From assembly GCF_026540855.1 (NCBI RefSeq), contig NZ_JALNUP010000018.1, positions 1-64,000 on the forward strand: a stretch of 64,000 nt of DNA, written 5' to 3'. Numbering within the stretch: position 1 is the stretch's first letter; each line of letters opens with the position of its first letter. The notes beneath the pieces are model-generated. The model ran no database searches and was not told the origin of the DNA. It saw nothing but the letters and a program-made list of their open reading frames with translations. The position numbers and the translations under genes were made by a program. Source of the stretch: Sphingomonas sp. GC_Shp_5. GTDB lineage: Bacteria; Pseudomonadota; Alphaproteobacteria; Sphingomonadales; Sphingomonadaceae. Shown here one piece after another: positions 15,905 through 23,984 of the stretch.

Positions 15905-16965
15905 CAGCGGTCCTTTTCCAGGCCGAGAAGAGCACGGATCGCACCCGCATCCGCGCCGCTCGCGGCAAAGTCGTCAAACGCATGTTCCGTGCGCCGGATG
16001 ATGTGGTCGCGGATGAACGGCGCGCCTTCGCGTGCACCGTCCTCCGGGTGCTTCAACGCGCATTCCCATTCGAGCACCGCCCAGCCGGCATAATCATATT
16101 GGGCGAGCTTGCTGAAGATCGCGCCGAAATCGACCTGACCGTCGCCGAGCGATCGGAAGCGACCGGCGCGGTCCACCCAGCTTTCATAGCCGCCATAGAC
16201 GCCGGTGCGCCCATTGGGGTTGAACTCCGCATCCTTGACGTGGAAGCAGGCGATGCGGTCGTGATAGCGATCGAGAAAATCGAGATAGTCGAGCTGCTGC
16301 AGCACGAAATGCGACGGGTCGAACAGCAGCCGCGCACGCGGATGCTCGTTGACGGCGCCGAGGAACCGTTCCCAGGTCGCACCGTCGAACAGGTCCTCGC
16401 CCGGATGGATCTCGAAAGCGCAATCGACGCCGGCCTCGTCGAACGCATCGAGGATCGGCGTCCAGCGCCGCGCCAGCTCGGCGAACGCCTCCTCGACCAG
16501 GCCAGCGGGGCGCTGCGGCCAGGGATAGACATAGGGCCAGGCAAGCGCGCCCGAAAAGGTTGCATGGGCTGCCAGGCCGAGGTTGGCGCTCGCCCGCGCC
16601 GCGAGGGTGACCTGCTCCACCGCCCAGCGCTGCCGCTCGGCCGGACGGCCGCGAAGCTCGGCCGGCGCGAAGCCGTCGAACAGCGCATCATAGGCTGGAT
16701 GCACGGCAACGAGCTGACCCTGGATGTGCGTCGACAGTTCGGTCGGCTCGATGCCGTGTCGCGCCAATCGCCCGCGCAGCTCGTCGCAATAGTCCTTGCT
16801 GCTGGCGGCGAGCGAGAGGTCGATGAGCCGTGGGTCGCACGGTATCTGCACCCCGACATAGCCCAGGCCCGCGGCCCATTCGGCGAGGTGGTCCAGCGTG
16901 TCGAACGGCGCCGAGTCGCCGAGGAATTGGGCGAGGAAGATGGCGGGGCCCTTCATCGCGGTCAT
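15904..16965 (-). CDS. Cytoplasmic sugar phosphate isomerase/epimerase-type TIM barrel
   Basis: A 353-aa TIM-barrel protein of the AP-endonuclease-2-like superfamily without a signal peptide. Candidate metal ligands are Glu in CAFEIHPGEDL, Asp/His in LLFDPSHFVLQQLDY, His in CFHVKDAEFNP and Glu in VLEWECALKHPEDG. The GxYGGYESWVDRAGRFRSLGDGQVDF stretch marks the larger IolE/YcjR-like branch; E. coli YcjR is a 3-keto-sugar epimerase, a relevant precedent. The ATG at 16965 (GGAGG seven bases upstream) overlaps the MFS stop by four bases. It probably epimerises a 3-keto sugar after import. Confidence 0.85.
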   Translation of the reverse strand: MTAMKGPAIFLAQFLGDSAPFDTLDHLAEWAAGLGYVGVQIPCDPRLIDLSLAASSKDYCDELRGRLARHGIEPTELSTHIQGQLVAVHPAYDALFDGFAPAELRGRPAERQRWAVEQVTLAARASANLGLAAHATFSGALAWPYVYPWPQRPAGLVEEAFAELARRWTPILDAFDEAGVDCAFEIHPGEDLFDGATWERFLGAVNEHPRARLLFDPSHFVLQQLDYLDFLDRYHDRIACFHVKDAEFNPNGRTGVYGGYESWVDRAGRFRSLGDGQVDFGAIFSKLAQYDYAGWAVLEWECALKHPEDGAREGAPFIRDHIIRRTEHAFDDFAASGADAGAIRALLGLEKDR

Positions 16966-18203
16966 GGCCTTGCCTCCATCCGCGACCTGTCCTTGAACGT
17001 CAGCTGGAACAGCAGCGCGATCGCGGCCGCGGCGATCGCGGGATACCACCACATGCCGTGCCAGTCGGCGATCGACGGCGCCGCTGGCAGCTGTGCGTAG
17101 AGCAGCCCGCCGATCTGCGAGCCGAGCAGCATGCCGACGCCATAGGTGAACAGCGTCAGCATACCCTGCGCCTGCGCGTTGACGCCCTTCGGCTCGGCGA
17201 TAGTGCCGGTGTAGATCGCGCCGGCGACGAAGAAGAAGTCGTAACATACGCCATGCAGCGCCACCCCGAGGTAGACCGCCCAGAGCGATGATCCGCCGTC
17301 ACCGATCGCGAACAGCGCATAACGGACTGCCCAGGCGATCATGCCGACGAGCAGCAGCGGCTTTACCCCGAACCGGCGGTAGAGCAGCGGCATCGAGAAC
17401 ATGAACAATAGCTCGGACATCTGCCCGATCGCCAGCGTGCCGCCGACATTGCTGATCCCCGCCGCCGCGACATAGGGCGAGGCATAGGCGTAATACATCG
17501 CCAGCGGGATCGAGATCAGCGTCGCGCAGGCGATGAAGACCAGAAACGAGCGCTGGCGCAACAGCGCGAACGCGTCGACGCAGAGCACCTGGCGAACCAG
17601 GCTGCCGCCGGGCGGCGCATCGGCGGCGACGTTGGGTAGGGTGAAGCTGTAGAGACCGAGCGCGACCGAGACGATCGCGGCGACGCGGAAGATCTCGGCG
17701 CTGGCGGACAGCTGCGCCCAGCCGATGAGCAGCCCCGCCGCGATCCAGCCAAGCGTGCCGAACGCGCGCACGAACGGAAAGCGGTCGACGCGCTCGCCGA
17801 AGCTCTTCAGCGCGATCGTGTTCGCGAGGCCGACCGTGGGCATGTAGAGGATCATATAGCCGAGCAGCAGCCAGACGAACTCGCCGCCATGCGCCGGCGT
17901 CACCAGCGCGGGCAGGTAAAACAGGATCGCGCCGCCGACGAGGTGCAGGATCACCATCAGCAATTTGGGGCTTAGATAGCGGGTCGCGGCCATGCCAAGC
18001 AGGAAGGATCCGGCGATCGAGGCGATCGGGCCCACCGAGAAGGCGTTGGCGATCATCGAGCCGAGCCCGGCCGTCTGCATGACGAGGCCGAGCGTCACGT
18101 TCCACGCGCCCCACACGAAGAACTGCATGAACATCAGCGCGCTCAGGCGGCCGGTCAGCCGCCGCGGCATGCCTTGGGGAACAGTCGAGCCCAGCGTGGC
18201 CAT
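16962..18203 (-). CDS. MFS transporter, nucleoside:H+ symporter-like, sugar uptake
   Basis: A 413-aa, 12-helix major facilitator protein. Sequence features such as MFMQFFVWGAWNVTLG near the N-terminus, FGTLGWIAAG in the first half and GVCYDFFFVAGAIYTG in the second are typical of the NupG/XapB nucleoside:H+ symporter family, whose members are often found in sugar clusters of sphingomonads and Bacteroidetes. It is the first gene of the long minus-strand operon, with a GGAGAGG site at the ATG, and is divergent from the LacI-type regulator gene. It probably imports the glycoside-derived sugar or keto-sugar. Confidence 0.85.
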   Translation of the reverse strand: MATLGSTVPQGMPRRLTGRLSALMFMQFFVWGAWNVTLGLVMQTAGLGSMIANAFSVGPIASIAGSFLLGMAATRYLSPKLLMVILHLVGGAILFYLPALVTPAHGGEFVWLLLGYMILYMPTVGLANTIALKSFGERVDRFPFVRAFGTLGWIAAGLLIGWAQLSASAEIFRVAAIVSVALGLYSFTLPNVAADAPPGGSLVRQVLCVDAFALLRQRSFLVFIACATLISIPLAMYYAYASPYVAAAGISNVGGTLAIGQMSELLFMFSMPLLYRRFGVKPLLLVGMIAWAVRYALFAIGDGGSSLWAVYLGVALHGVCYDFFFVAGAIYTGTIAEPKGVNAQAQGMLTLFTYGVGMLLGSQIGGLLYAQLPAAPSIADWHGMWWYPAIAAAAIALLFQLTFKDRSRMEARP

Positions 18204-18241
18204 TCCTCACCTCTCCCGTGCGATTTGCTCGCCTCTGAAAG

Positions 18242-18281
18242 TTGACTATGGCGCGCAAACGCGGATGTAAAGGATTACATC
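18242..18281. promoter_or_regulatory. Divergent promoter region with LacI-type operator palindrome
   Basis: Positions 18264-18281 hold a perfect palindrome GATGTAA-AGGA-TTACATC; its core TGTAA-N4-TTACA matches the general form of LacI/GalR-family operators. It lies 22 bases before the regulator ATG and 60 bases before the divergent MFS ATG, so one site can control both operons. A TTGACT at 18242-18247 could be a -35 box for the regulator gene with the -10 region inside the palindrome. Binding by the adjacent LacI protein is inferred from position. Confidence 0.65.
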
Positions 18282-18303
18282 TGGCGCCTGGGGGAGAGGG
18301 GAG

Positions 18304-19290
18304 ATGCCGACGATCATCGATGTCGCCGCCGCCGCCGGTGTTTCCACCGCAACCGTGTCGCGCGTGCTCAGTCGCCCCGAGCGTGTCCTGCCGCACACCC
18401 GCAATCGCGTGCTGCAGACGGTGGAAGCCCTGGGCTATCGCCCGAACGTCGCCGCCCGCTCGCTGCGCACGCTGCGTGCCGCCAAGATCCTGGTCACGGT
18501 TCCCGACATCTCCAATCCGTTCTTCGCCAGCGTCATTCGTGGCGCGGAAGAGGCGGCACGCGATGCCGGCTACGGCGTGGTGCTCGGCGACACGCGGCAC
18601 GATCCCGACATCGAGGATCAATATGGCGCGATGCTGCTCCGGCGCGAGGTGGATGGCCTGGTCTTCCTCGGCCATCATCTCCCGGACAATCTGGCGGCGC
18701 TCGCCGCAGGCGAGCGGGCACCGATCGTCAACGGCTGCGAATATAGCGCGGATCTCGGCGTGCCGAGCGTGCACATCGACAATGCCGCGGCGGGTGCCGA
18801 TGCGATCGTGCATCTTGCCGGCCTCGGGCATCGCGCGATCGGCGTGGTCACCGGCCCCGACGTCAGTCCGCCCAGCCGCGACCGGCTCGCCGGGGCAAGC
18901 GCCGCCGCCGCGCAGCGCGGTCTCGCACTCGGCATCGCGCGCGGCGACTATTCGGCGCAATCGGGGTTCGACGGCGCGGCGCGGCTGATCGCCACCGGCG
19001 TCACCGCCATCTTCTGCTTCAGCGACGTGATGGCGCTCGGCGCGATCGGCGCGATCAGGGCCGCGGGCCTGTCCTGCCCGGATGACGTGTCGGTGGTCGG
19101 GTTCGATGACCTGCCGCTCGCCGCATTCTTCCAGCCGGCGCTGACCACCATCGCCCAGCCGACCGAAGCGATCGGCCGGCGCACGGTGGAGCTTCTGGTC
19201 GACCTGCTGCGCGGAACCGGGCAGGTTGCCGCACCAGAGCCATTGCCGCACGCACTGATCGTGCGGCGAACAACCGGAGCGGCGCGATAA
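18304..19290 (+). CDS. LacI-family transcriptional regulator
   Basis: A 328-aa LacI/GalR repressor. The N-terminal helix-turn-helix is TIIDVAAAAGVSTATVSRVL with hinge helix NVAARSLRTLRAAKI, followed by the periplasmic-binding-protein-like sensor domain (VPDISNPFFASVIRGAE ... FCFSDVMALGAIGAIRAAGLSCPDDVSVVGFDDLPLA). It is of normal family length. The ATG at 18304 has a GAGAGGGGAG site. It is the first gene of the plus-strand operon with the exported Gfo/Idh and DUF1080 genes and divergent from the MFS-led operon; the ligand is probably the sugar or keto-sugar handled by the cluster. Confidence 0.93.
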   Translation: MPTIIDVAAAAGVSTATVSRVLSRPERVLPHTRNRVLQTVEALGYRPNVAARSLRTLRAAKILVTVPDISNPFFASVIRGAEEAARDAGYGVVLGDTRHDPDIEDQYGAMLLRREVDGLVFLGHHLPDNLAALAAGERAPIVNGCEYSADLGVPSVHIDNAAAGADAIVHLAGLGHRAIGVVTGPDVSPPSRDRLAGASAAAAQRGLALGIARGDYSAQSGFDGAARLIATGVTAIFCFSDVMALGAIGAIRAAGLSCPDDVSVVGFDDLPLAAFFQPALTTIAQPTEAIGRRTVELLVDLLRGTGQVAAPEPLPHALIVRRTTGAAR

Positions 19291-19315
19291 GCCGTCCGAT
19301 AAGGAGGAGAGCGAT

Positions 19316-20713
19316 GTGGAGGTAACCGCCATCTCACGACGAACCATGCTGGGCGCCGCCGCCTCGCTTGCCGTGCCCGCCGCTGCCGGCGCCCGGCGCA
19401 TCCGGCCGAGCGATCGCGTCAACATCGCGGTGATCGGCGGCGGCGGCATGGGCGCGAGCAACATGAGCAAGTTGACCGGGCAGAACATCGTCGCGGTCGC
19501 CGATGTCGATTTCGATCATGTCGCCAAATCGTTGGTCGACGCCAAGGGCGCGACCAGGCCCGAGATGGCACCGCTGCGCGCCGCCTATGACCGCGCCACG
19601 CGCTACGCCGACTATCGGCGCATGCTGGACAAGCAGCGCGACATCGACGCGGTGCTGATCGCCACCCCCGATCAGCACCATGCCGTCGCCGCCAAGATGG
19701 CGATGGAGCGGGGCCTGCACGTCTATGTGCAAAAGCCGCTGACCTACACGGTCCGCGAGGGCAGGGTGTTGAACGCGCTCGCGGCGGCGAGGCCCAAGCT
19801 CGTCACCCAGATGGGCAACCAGGGCCATTCGGGCGATGACGGGCGGCGGGTGGTGGAGCTGATCCGCGGCGGCGTGATCGGCCGGGTCAGCGAGGTTCAT
19901 GCCTGGACCAACCGCCCGGTCTGGCCGCAGGGGATCGCCCGGCCGGCGCCGATCCCGACGCCGCCAAGCCTCGACTGGGACCTGTGGCTGGGCCCGGCGA
20001 CGGTGGGCTGGGGCTACCACCCCGATTATGCCCACTTCAACTGGCGCGGCTGGGTGCCGTTCGGGGTCGGGGCGCTGGGCGACATGGGCGCACACCTGCT
20101 CGACTTTCCGCTATGGGCGCTGTCGCTCGGGCTGCCCACGGCCGTCGAGAGCCGCCACTCGATGTGGGGCGGAGATGACAATCTCTGGGACGACAAACCG
20201 CCGGCGGAGATCGGCAGCTATCCGTTGGCCGGCACTACCTTTTTCGACTTCGGCAATGCGCCCGGCGGAACGATCAGGCTCACCTGGTATGACGGCGGGC
20301 TGATGCCGCCGACCCCGGCCGGTTTGCCAGCGGGCGTGGTGATGAACCCCGGCGGCGGCGTTCTTTACGTCGGCGACAAGGGCATGCTGATGCACGAAAC
20401 CTATGGCGAGAAGCCGGTGCTGATCGGCGAGGGCACGGCGGCGCGCGCGGCGGCGATCCCGCCGAGCCTGTCGCGCATTGCCGGTGGTCGCGACGGCCAC
20501 GAGCTGAACTGGATCGCGGCGATCCGGGGCGAGGCCAAGGCATCGTCGCCGTTCGCCGATGCCGTGACGCTGAACGAGACCATGCTGCTCGGCATGGTCG
20601 CGATGCGCGCCGGCCAGGCGATCCGCTACGACGGCAACGCCGGGCGCATCACCAACATCGCCGACGCCAACCAATATCTCGACCGCCACTATCGTGAAGG
20701 ATGGACGCTGTGA
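19316..20713 (+). CDS. Tat-exported Gfo/Idh/MocA oxidoreductase
   Basis: A 465-aa oxidoreductase. It starts at GTG 19316 with AGGAGG upstream (the overlapping ATG at 19314 stops at once). A twin-arginine signal (SRRTMLGAAASLAVPAAAG) precedes the Rossmann motif IAVIGGGGMGASNM; the usual EKP is QKP (VQKPLTYT). The C-terminal domain has GDMGAHLLDFPLWAL and NPGGGVLYVGDKG, typical of the large exported Gfo/Idh group that carries its own tightly bound NAD(P). In characterised bacterial clusters such proteins accompany DUF1080 proteins and act on C3 of glycosides. The stop overlaps the DUF1080 start (GTGA), so the two are coupled. Confidence 0.88.
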   Translation: MEVTAISRRTMLGAAASLAVPAAAGARRIRPSDRVNIAVIGGGGMGASNMSKLTGQNIVAVADVDFDHVAKSLVDAKGATRPEMAPLRAAYDRATRYADYRRMLDKQRDIDAVLIATPDQHHAVAAKMAMERGLHVYVQKPLTYTVREGRVLNALAAARPKLVTQMGNQGHSGDDGRRVVELIRGGVIGRVSEVHAWTNRPVWPQGIARPAPIPTPPSLDWDLWLGPATVGWGYHPDYAHFNWRGWVPFGVGALGDMGAHLLDFPLWALSLGLPTAVESRHSMWGGDDNLWDDKPPAEIGSYPLAGTTFFDFGNAPGGTIRLTWYDGGLMPPTPAGLPAGVVMNPGGGVLYVGDKGMLMHETYGEKPVLIGEGTAARAAAIPPSLSRIAGGRDGHELNWIAAIRGEAKASSPFADAVTLNETMLLGMVAMRAGQAIRYDGNAGRITNIADANQYLDRHYREGWTL

Positions 20714-21468
20714 AAACGCTATTCATCATGGCGACGCTGCTCGCCGGTCAGGCAGCGCCGTCGGCCAAGCCTGAGGATACCGAAGTGTGGACGCCCGAAC
20801 CGCCCGTCGTGGTGCCCGGCGCGTTCGTTGCCGCCCCGCCACCCGCCGACGCCATCCGCTTGTTCGATGGGCGGGACCTGTCGCAATGGGTCAGCACCAA
20901 GGATGGCTCCCCCGCACGCTGGGTCGTCACCGACGGCATCGTCACCGTCGCCAAGGGCACCGGCAACATCGAGACCAAACGCCGCTTCGGCAGCTATCAG
21001 CTGCACCTCGAATGGCGCGTGCCGGCGGGCATCACCGGGACGGGCCAGGCGCGCGGCAACAGCGGCCTGTTCCTCGCCTCCACCGGCAAGGGCGACGACG
21101 GCTATGAGCTGCAGATCATGGATAGCTACCGCAACAAGACCTATGTCAACGGGCAGGCGGGCAGCATCTACAAACAGCTCATCCCGCTCGCCAACCCTGC
21201 GCGCGCGCCCGGCGAATGGCAGAGCTACGACGTCGTGTGGACCGCGCCGGTCTTCGCCAGCGATGGCGGCGTCAACCGCCCGGCGAGCGTGACCGTCCTC
21301 TTCAACGGCGTGCTGGTGCAGGATCACAGCGTGCTGAAGGGCCCCACCCAATATATTGGCCAGCCAAGTTACAAGGCGCACGGCCGGGCGCCGATCAAGC
21401 TCCAGGATCACGGCGATCCCAGCGCGCCGATCAGCTTCCGGAACATCTGGATTCGCGACCTTCCCTGA
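20710..21468 (+). CDS. DUF1080 / 3-keto-disaccharide hydrolase family protein, secreted
   Basis: A 252-aa protein with a Sec signal (MKTLFIMATLLAGQAAPSA) and a concanavalin-like beta-sandwich of the DUF1080 family: LFDGRDLSQWVSTKDG, then RGNSGLFL and YELQIMDSY, and a closing strand HGDPSAPISFRNIWIRDL. Members cleave the glycosidic bond of 3-keto-glycosides. I place the start at GTG 20710, coupled to the upstream stop and with AAGGA eight bases before it; an ATG at 20701 has that AAGGA touching it, too close to act as a ribosome-binding site. It ends the plus-strand operon after LacI and Gfo/Idh. It would release the aglycone after the GMC enzyme has made the 3-keto sugar. Confidence 0.88.
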   Translation: MKTLFIMATLLAGQAAPSAKPEDTEVWTPEPPVVVPGAFVAAPPPADAIRLFDGRDLSQWVSTKDGSPARWVVTDGIVTVAKGTGNIETKRRFGSYQLHLEWRVPAGITGTGQARGNSGLFLASTGKGDDGYELQIMDSYRNKTYVNGQAGSIYKQLIPLANPARAPGEWQSYDVVWTAPVFASDGGVNRPASVTVLFNGVLVQDHSVLKGPTQYIGQPSYKAHGRAPIKLQDHGDPSAPISFRNIWIRDLP

Positions 21469-21557
21469 TGACGACGCAGCCGGGTTTGCCACACGGTGTG
21501 TTCAGGTTGTTCTGCTACCATGCGCCATTCGCTCAGGAACAATCCTCAAGGATGAAG

Positions 21558-22412
21558 ATGCGCCTACCCCTGTATCGCCTGCTTCTGTCCGGTATCGCCG
21601 CAAGCCTGCTCATCTCGGCACCGGCGAGTGCCAGCTCACCCGAGCTGATCGGGCTTGAGCAAGCGCTGAGCACGTTGATCGCCGGACATGCCGGTGAATA
21701 TGGCATTGCCGCGATCGACCTTCGCGATGGCTCGGCCGTGGCCATCAACGGCGATACGCCGTTCCCGATGGCGAGCACGGTCAAGGTCGCCATCGCCGCC
21801 GCCTATCTTACCGAGGTCGATCTGGGGCAACGCAGCCTCGGCGACACGATCGCCGGCCGTCCCGCCGCGAAGGTGATGGAGCTGATGATCGTCCACAGCG
21901 ACAATCAGGCGGCCGATCAGCTGCTGGCGGCGGTCGGTGGCCCCGCCGCGGTCCAGCAGTGGCTGTGGTCGCACAAGATCACCGGCATCCGGGTGGACCG
22001 AACCATCGCTCAGCTGCTGCGAGAGCGCGGCCACCTCGCCGATAGCAAGGATGTGGCGACGCCGATCGCGATGGTCGCGCTGTTGAACAAGCTCGACACC
22101 GGCAGCGTCCTGTCCGCGCAAAGCCGGTCGATCCTGCTCGATCTGATGAGCCGATGCGCGACCGGTACGCGCCGCATCCGCGCGCTGCTGCCCGCCGGGA
22201 CGCCGGTGGAGGACAAGACGGGTACGCTCGACGGCGTCACCAACGATGTCGGGTTCATCACCATGCCCGATGGCCGGCGCCTGGCCGTCGCGGTGTTCGC
22301 GCGCGGGGGACGCGATCGCCAGCCCGTCATCGCCGAGGTTTCGCGCATGATCTACGATCGCTTCGCCGACAGCGTCCGCAACGCGCTCACGCTGTTCATG
22401 CGCCTGCGGTGA
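21558..22412 (+). CDS. Class A beta-lactamase-like serine hydrolase
   Basis: A 284-aa exported protein (signal peptide residues 1-25). The penicillin-binding motifs are present: Ser73-x-x-Lys76 (MASTVK), Ser114-Asp-Asn (HSDN) and Lys220-Thr-Gly (DKTGTL). The Omega-loop motif RxExxLN of class A enzymes is absent: the matching place reads VDRTIAQLLRERG, so the general-base Glu166 is not conserved. It may therefore be a slow or acylating-only lactamase relative or another serine hydrolase. The start is the ATG at 21558 (AAGGA five bases upstream); an ATG two codons before is possible. It is monocistronic. Confidence 0.8.
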   Translation: MRLPLYRLLLSGIAASLLISAPASASSPELIGLEQALSTLIAGHAGEYGIAAIDLRDGSAVAINGDTPFPMASTVKVAIAAAYLTEVDLGQRSLGDTIAGRPAAKVMELMIVHSDNQAADQLLAAVGGPAAVQQWLWSHKITGIRVDRTIAQLLRERGHLADSKDVATPIAMVALLNKLDTGSVLSAQSRSILLDLMSRCATGTRRIRALLPAGTPVEDKTGTLDGVTNDVGFITMPDGRRLAVAVFARGGRDRQPVIAEVSRMIYDRFADSVRNALTLFMRLR

Positions 22413-22584
22413 ACCGAGCCGACTTCCGGTGGGATGGCTAGCGGTCACTTAGCAGCCGACGGCCAGCGGCACGACCGGCAGGGCAGGGAGCCAGCCGTTT
22501 CGTCGGATGCCACGAACTGGTTGCCCAGGAGGCGGCGGACGTGTCATCGATGCTGTTAAATAAGAATGATCCGGAGAGGGGCGC

Positions 22585-23943
22585 ATGAGGTCCAACATTC
22601 TACGCGTGGCGGCACTGGCGGGCATGATGACGGCGGGTGCGGCGGTCGCCCAGACCGCGCCGGTGGTGCGCACCACTTATGGGCCAATCCGCGGCGCGAA
22701 CGAGGCGGACGTGGTCTCGTTCAAGGGCATTCCCTTCGCCGCGCCGCCGGTCGGGCCGCTGCGCTGGCGCGCGCCCCAGCCGGCGAAGCCCTGGAGCGCG
22801 GTGCGCGACGCGAGCGCCTATGCCGCCGATTGCATGCAGCTGCCGTTCCCGAGCGACGCGGCGCCGCTCGGCACTGCGCCGGCGGAAGACTGCCTCTATG
22901 CCAACGTCTGGCGGCCGGCGGGCGCGGCGAAGACGCTGCCGGTGATGGTGTGGATCTATGGCGGCGGCTTCGTCAACGGCGGCTCGTCGCCGCCGACCTA
23001 CAGCGGCGCGGCGCTGGCGCGGGCGGGCATCATGGTGGTGAGCTTCAACTATCGGCTTGGCCGGTTCGGCAGCTTCGCGCACCCGCGGCTCGTGCCCGCG
23101 GATGCCGACTACGGGCTGCTCGATCAGCTCGCCGCGTTGCGCTGGGTGAAGGCCAATATCGCGCGCTTCGGCGGCGACCCGGCCAATGTCACGATCATCG
23201 GCGAGAGCGCGGGCGGCATGTCGGTCCATGCGCTGCTGACATCGCCGGCGGCGACCGGGCTGTTCCGCCGCGCCGTGGTGCAGTCCGGCGGCACCGCATC
23301 CAGCAACGGCGCGTCGCTCGCGACCGCCGAAGCTGCGGGCATCGCCTTTGCCGCGAGCAACGGCATCGCCGCCGATGATCCGCGGGCGGCCGCGAAGCTG
23401 CGCGCCTTGCCCGCCGAGCAGGTGATCGGCGGGCTCAATCTCGCCTCGATGGCCCGGGGCGGCTACAGCGGCCCCGTTCCCGATGGCCATACCTTCGTCG
23501 ACAGCCTCGCCGCCTATCGGGCGGGACGGTTCGCGCACGTGCCGGTAATGATCGGCGCCACCAGCGACGACATCGGCGGCGCGACCGGGCCGATGATCGC
23601 CGGTGCCCATGACCTAGCCGGGCTGTTCGCCGGGCAGAAGGTGCCGGTCTATTATTACCGGTTCGACTATGTCGCGACGTCGGCGCAAACGCCGCAAACC
23701 AAGGGCGCGGCGCACGCCACCGATATCCCCTTCTTCTTCGACACCGCCGACATCAAATATGCCGCGGCGACCACCGCCACCGATCGCGCCGCGGCGCGCG
23801 CGATCAGCGGTTATCTGGTCAATTTCGTGAAGAACGGTGATCCCAATGGCGGCGCCGCACCGGCGTGGCGGCCCTATAGTGCCGCCGATCGTGCGATGAT
23901 GACGCTGACCCGCGCCGGCACTGCCCAGGTCGCACCCGAATAG
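22585..23943 (+). CDS. Secreted type-B carboxylesterase
   Basis: A 452-aa esterase of the cholinesterase/para-nitrobenzyl-esterase family. A signal peptide (residues 1-22) leads to the FKGIPFAAPPVGPLRWRAPQ block, the oxyanion motif YGGGFVNGG, the nucleophile elbow GESAGG and the catalytic His in AAHATDIPFFF. It is about 50-80 residues shorter than typical members: the segment between IGATSDDIGG and VPVYYYRFDYV is contracted, so the usual cap region is missing; the acid residue may be one of the SDD aspartates. It is probably an ester-cleaving enzyme acting outside the cytoplasm; the substrate is unknown. Confidence 0.85.
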   Translation: MRSNILRVAALAGMMTAGAAVAQTAPVVRTTYGPIRGANEADVVSFKGIPFAAPPVGPLRWRAPQPAKPWSAVRDASAYAADCMQLPFPSDAAPLGTAPAEDCLYANVWRPAGAAKTLPVMVWIYGGGFVNGGSSPPTYSGAALARAGIMVVSFNYRLGRFGSFAHPRLVPADADYGLLDQLAALRWVKANIARFGGDPANVTIIGESAGGMSVHALLTSPAATGLFRRAVVQSGGTASSNGASLATAEAAGIAFAASNGIAADDPRAAAKLRALPAEQVIGGLNLASMARGGYSGPVPDGHTFVDSLAAYRAGRFAHVPVMIGATSDDIGGATGPMIAGAHDLAGLFAGQKVPVYYYRFDYVATSAQTPQTKGAAHATDIPFFFDTADIKYAAATTATDRAAARAISGYLVNFVKNGDPNGGAAPAWRPYSAADRAMMTLTRAGTAQVAPE

Positions 23944-23984
23944 GCCGAGCGCCTGGCCCCCCACCTGCATCAACGAGGCATCGG

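Noticed and set aside
17299..19488. Minus-strand ORF of 729 aa overlapping the MFS and LacI genes
   Set aside because: Arg/His/Asp-rich translation without domains; a GC-bias shadow of the MFS (frame-shifted) and LacI genes, both of which have clear family motifs.
20701..20709. ATG at 20701 as DUF1080 start
   Set aside because: Its only purine-rich site touches the codon; the GTG at 20710 has correct spacing and overlaps the upstream stop as GTGA.
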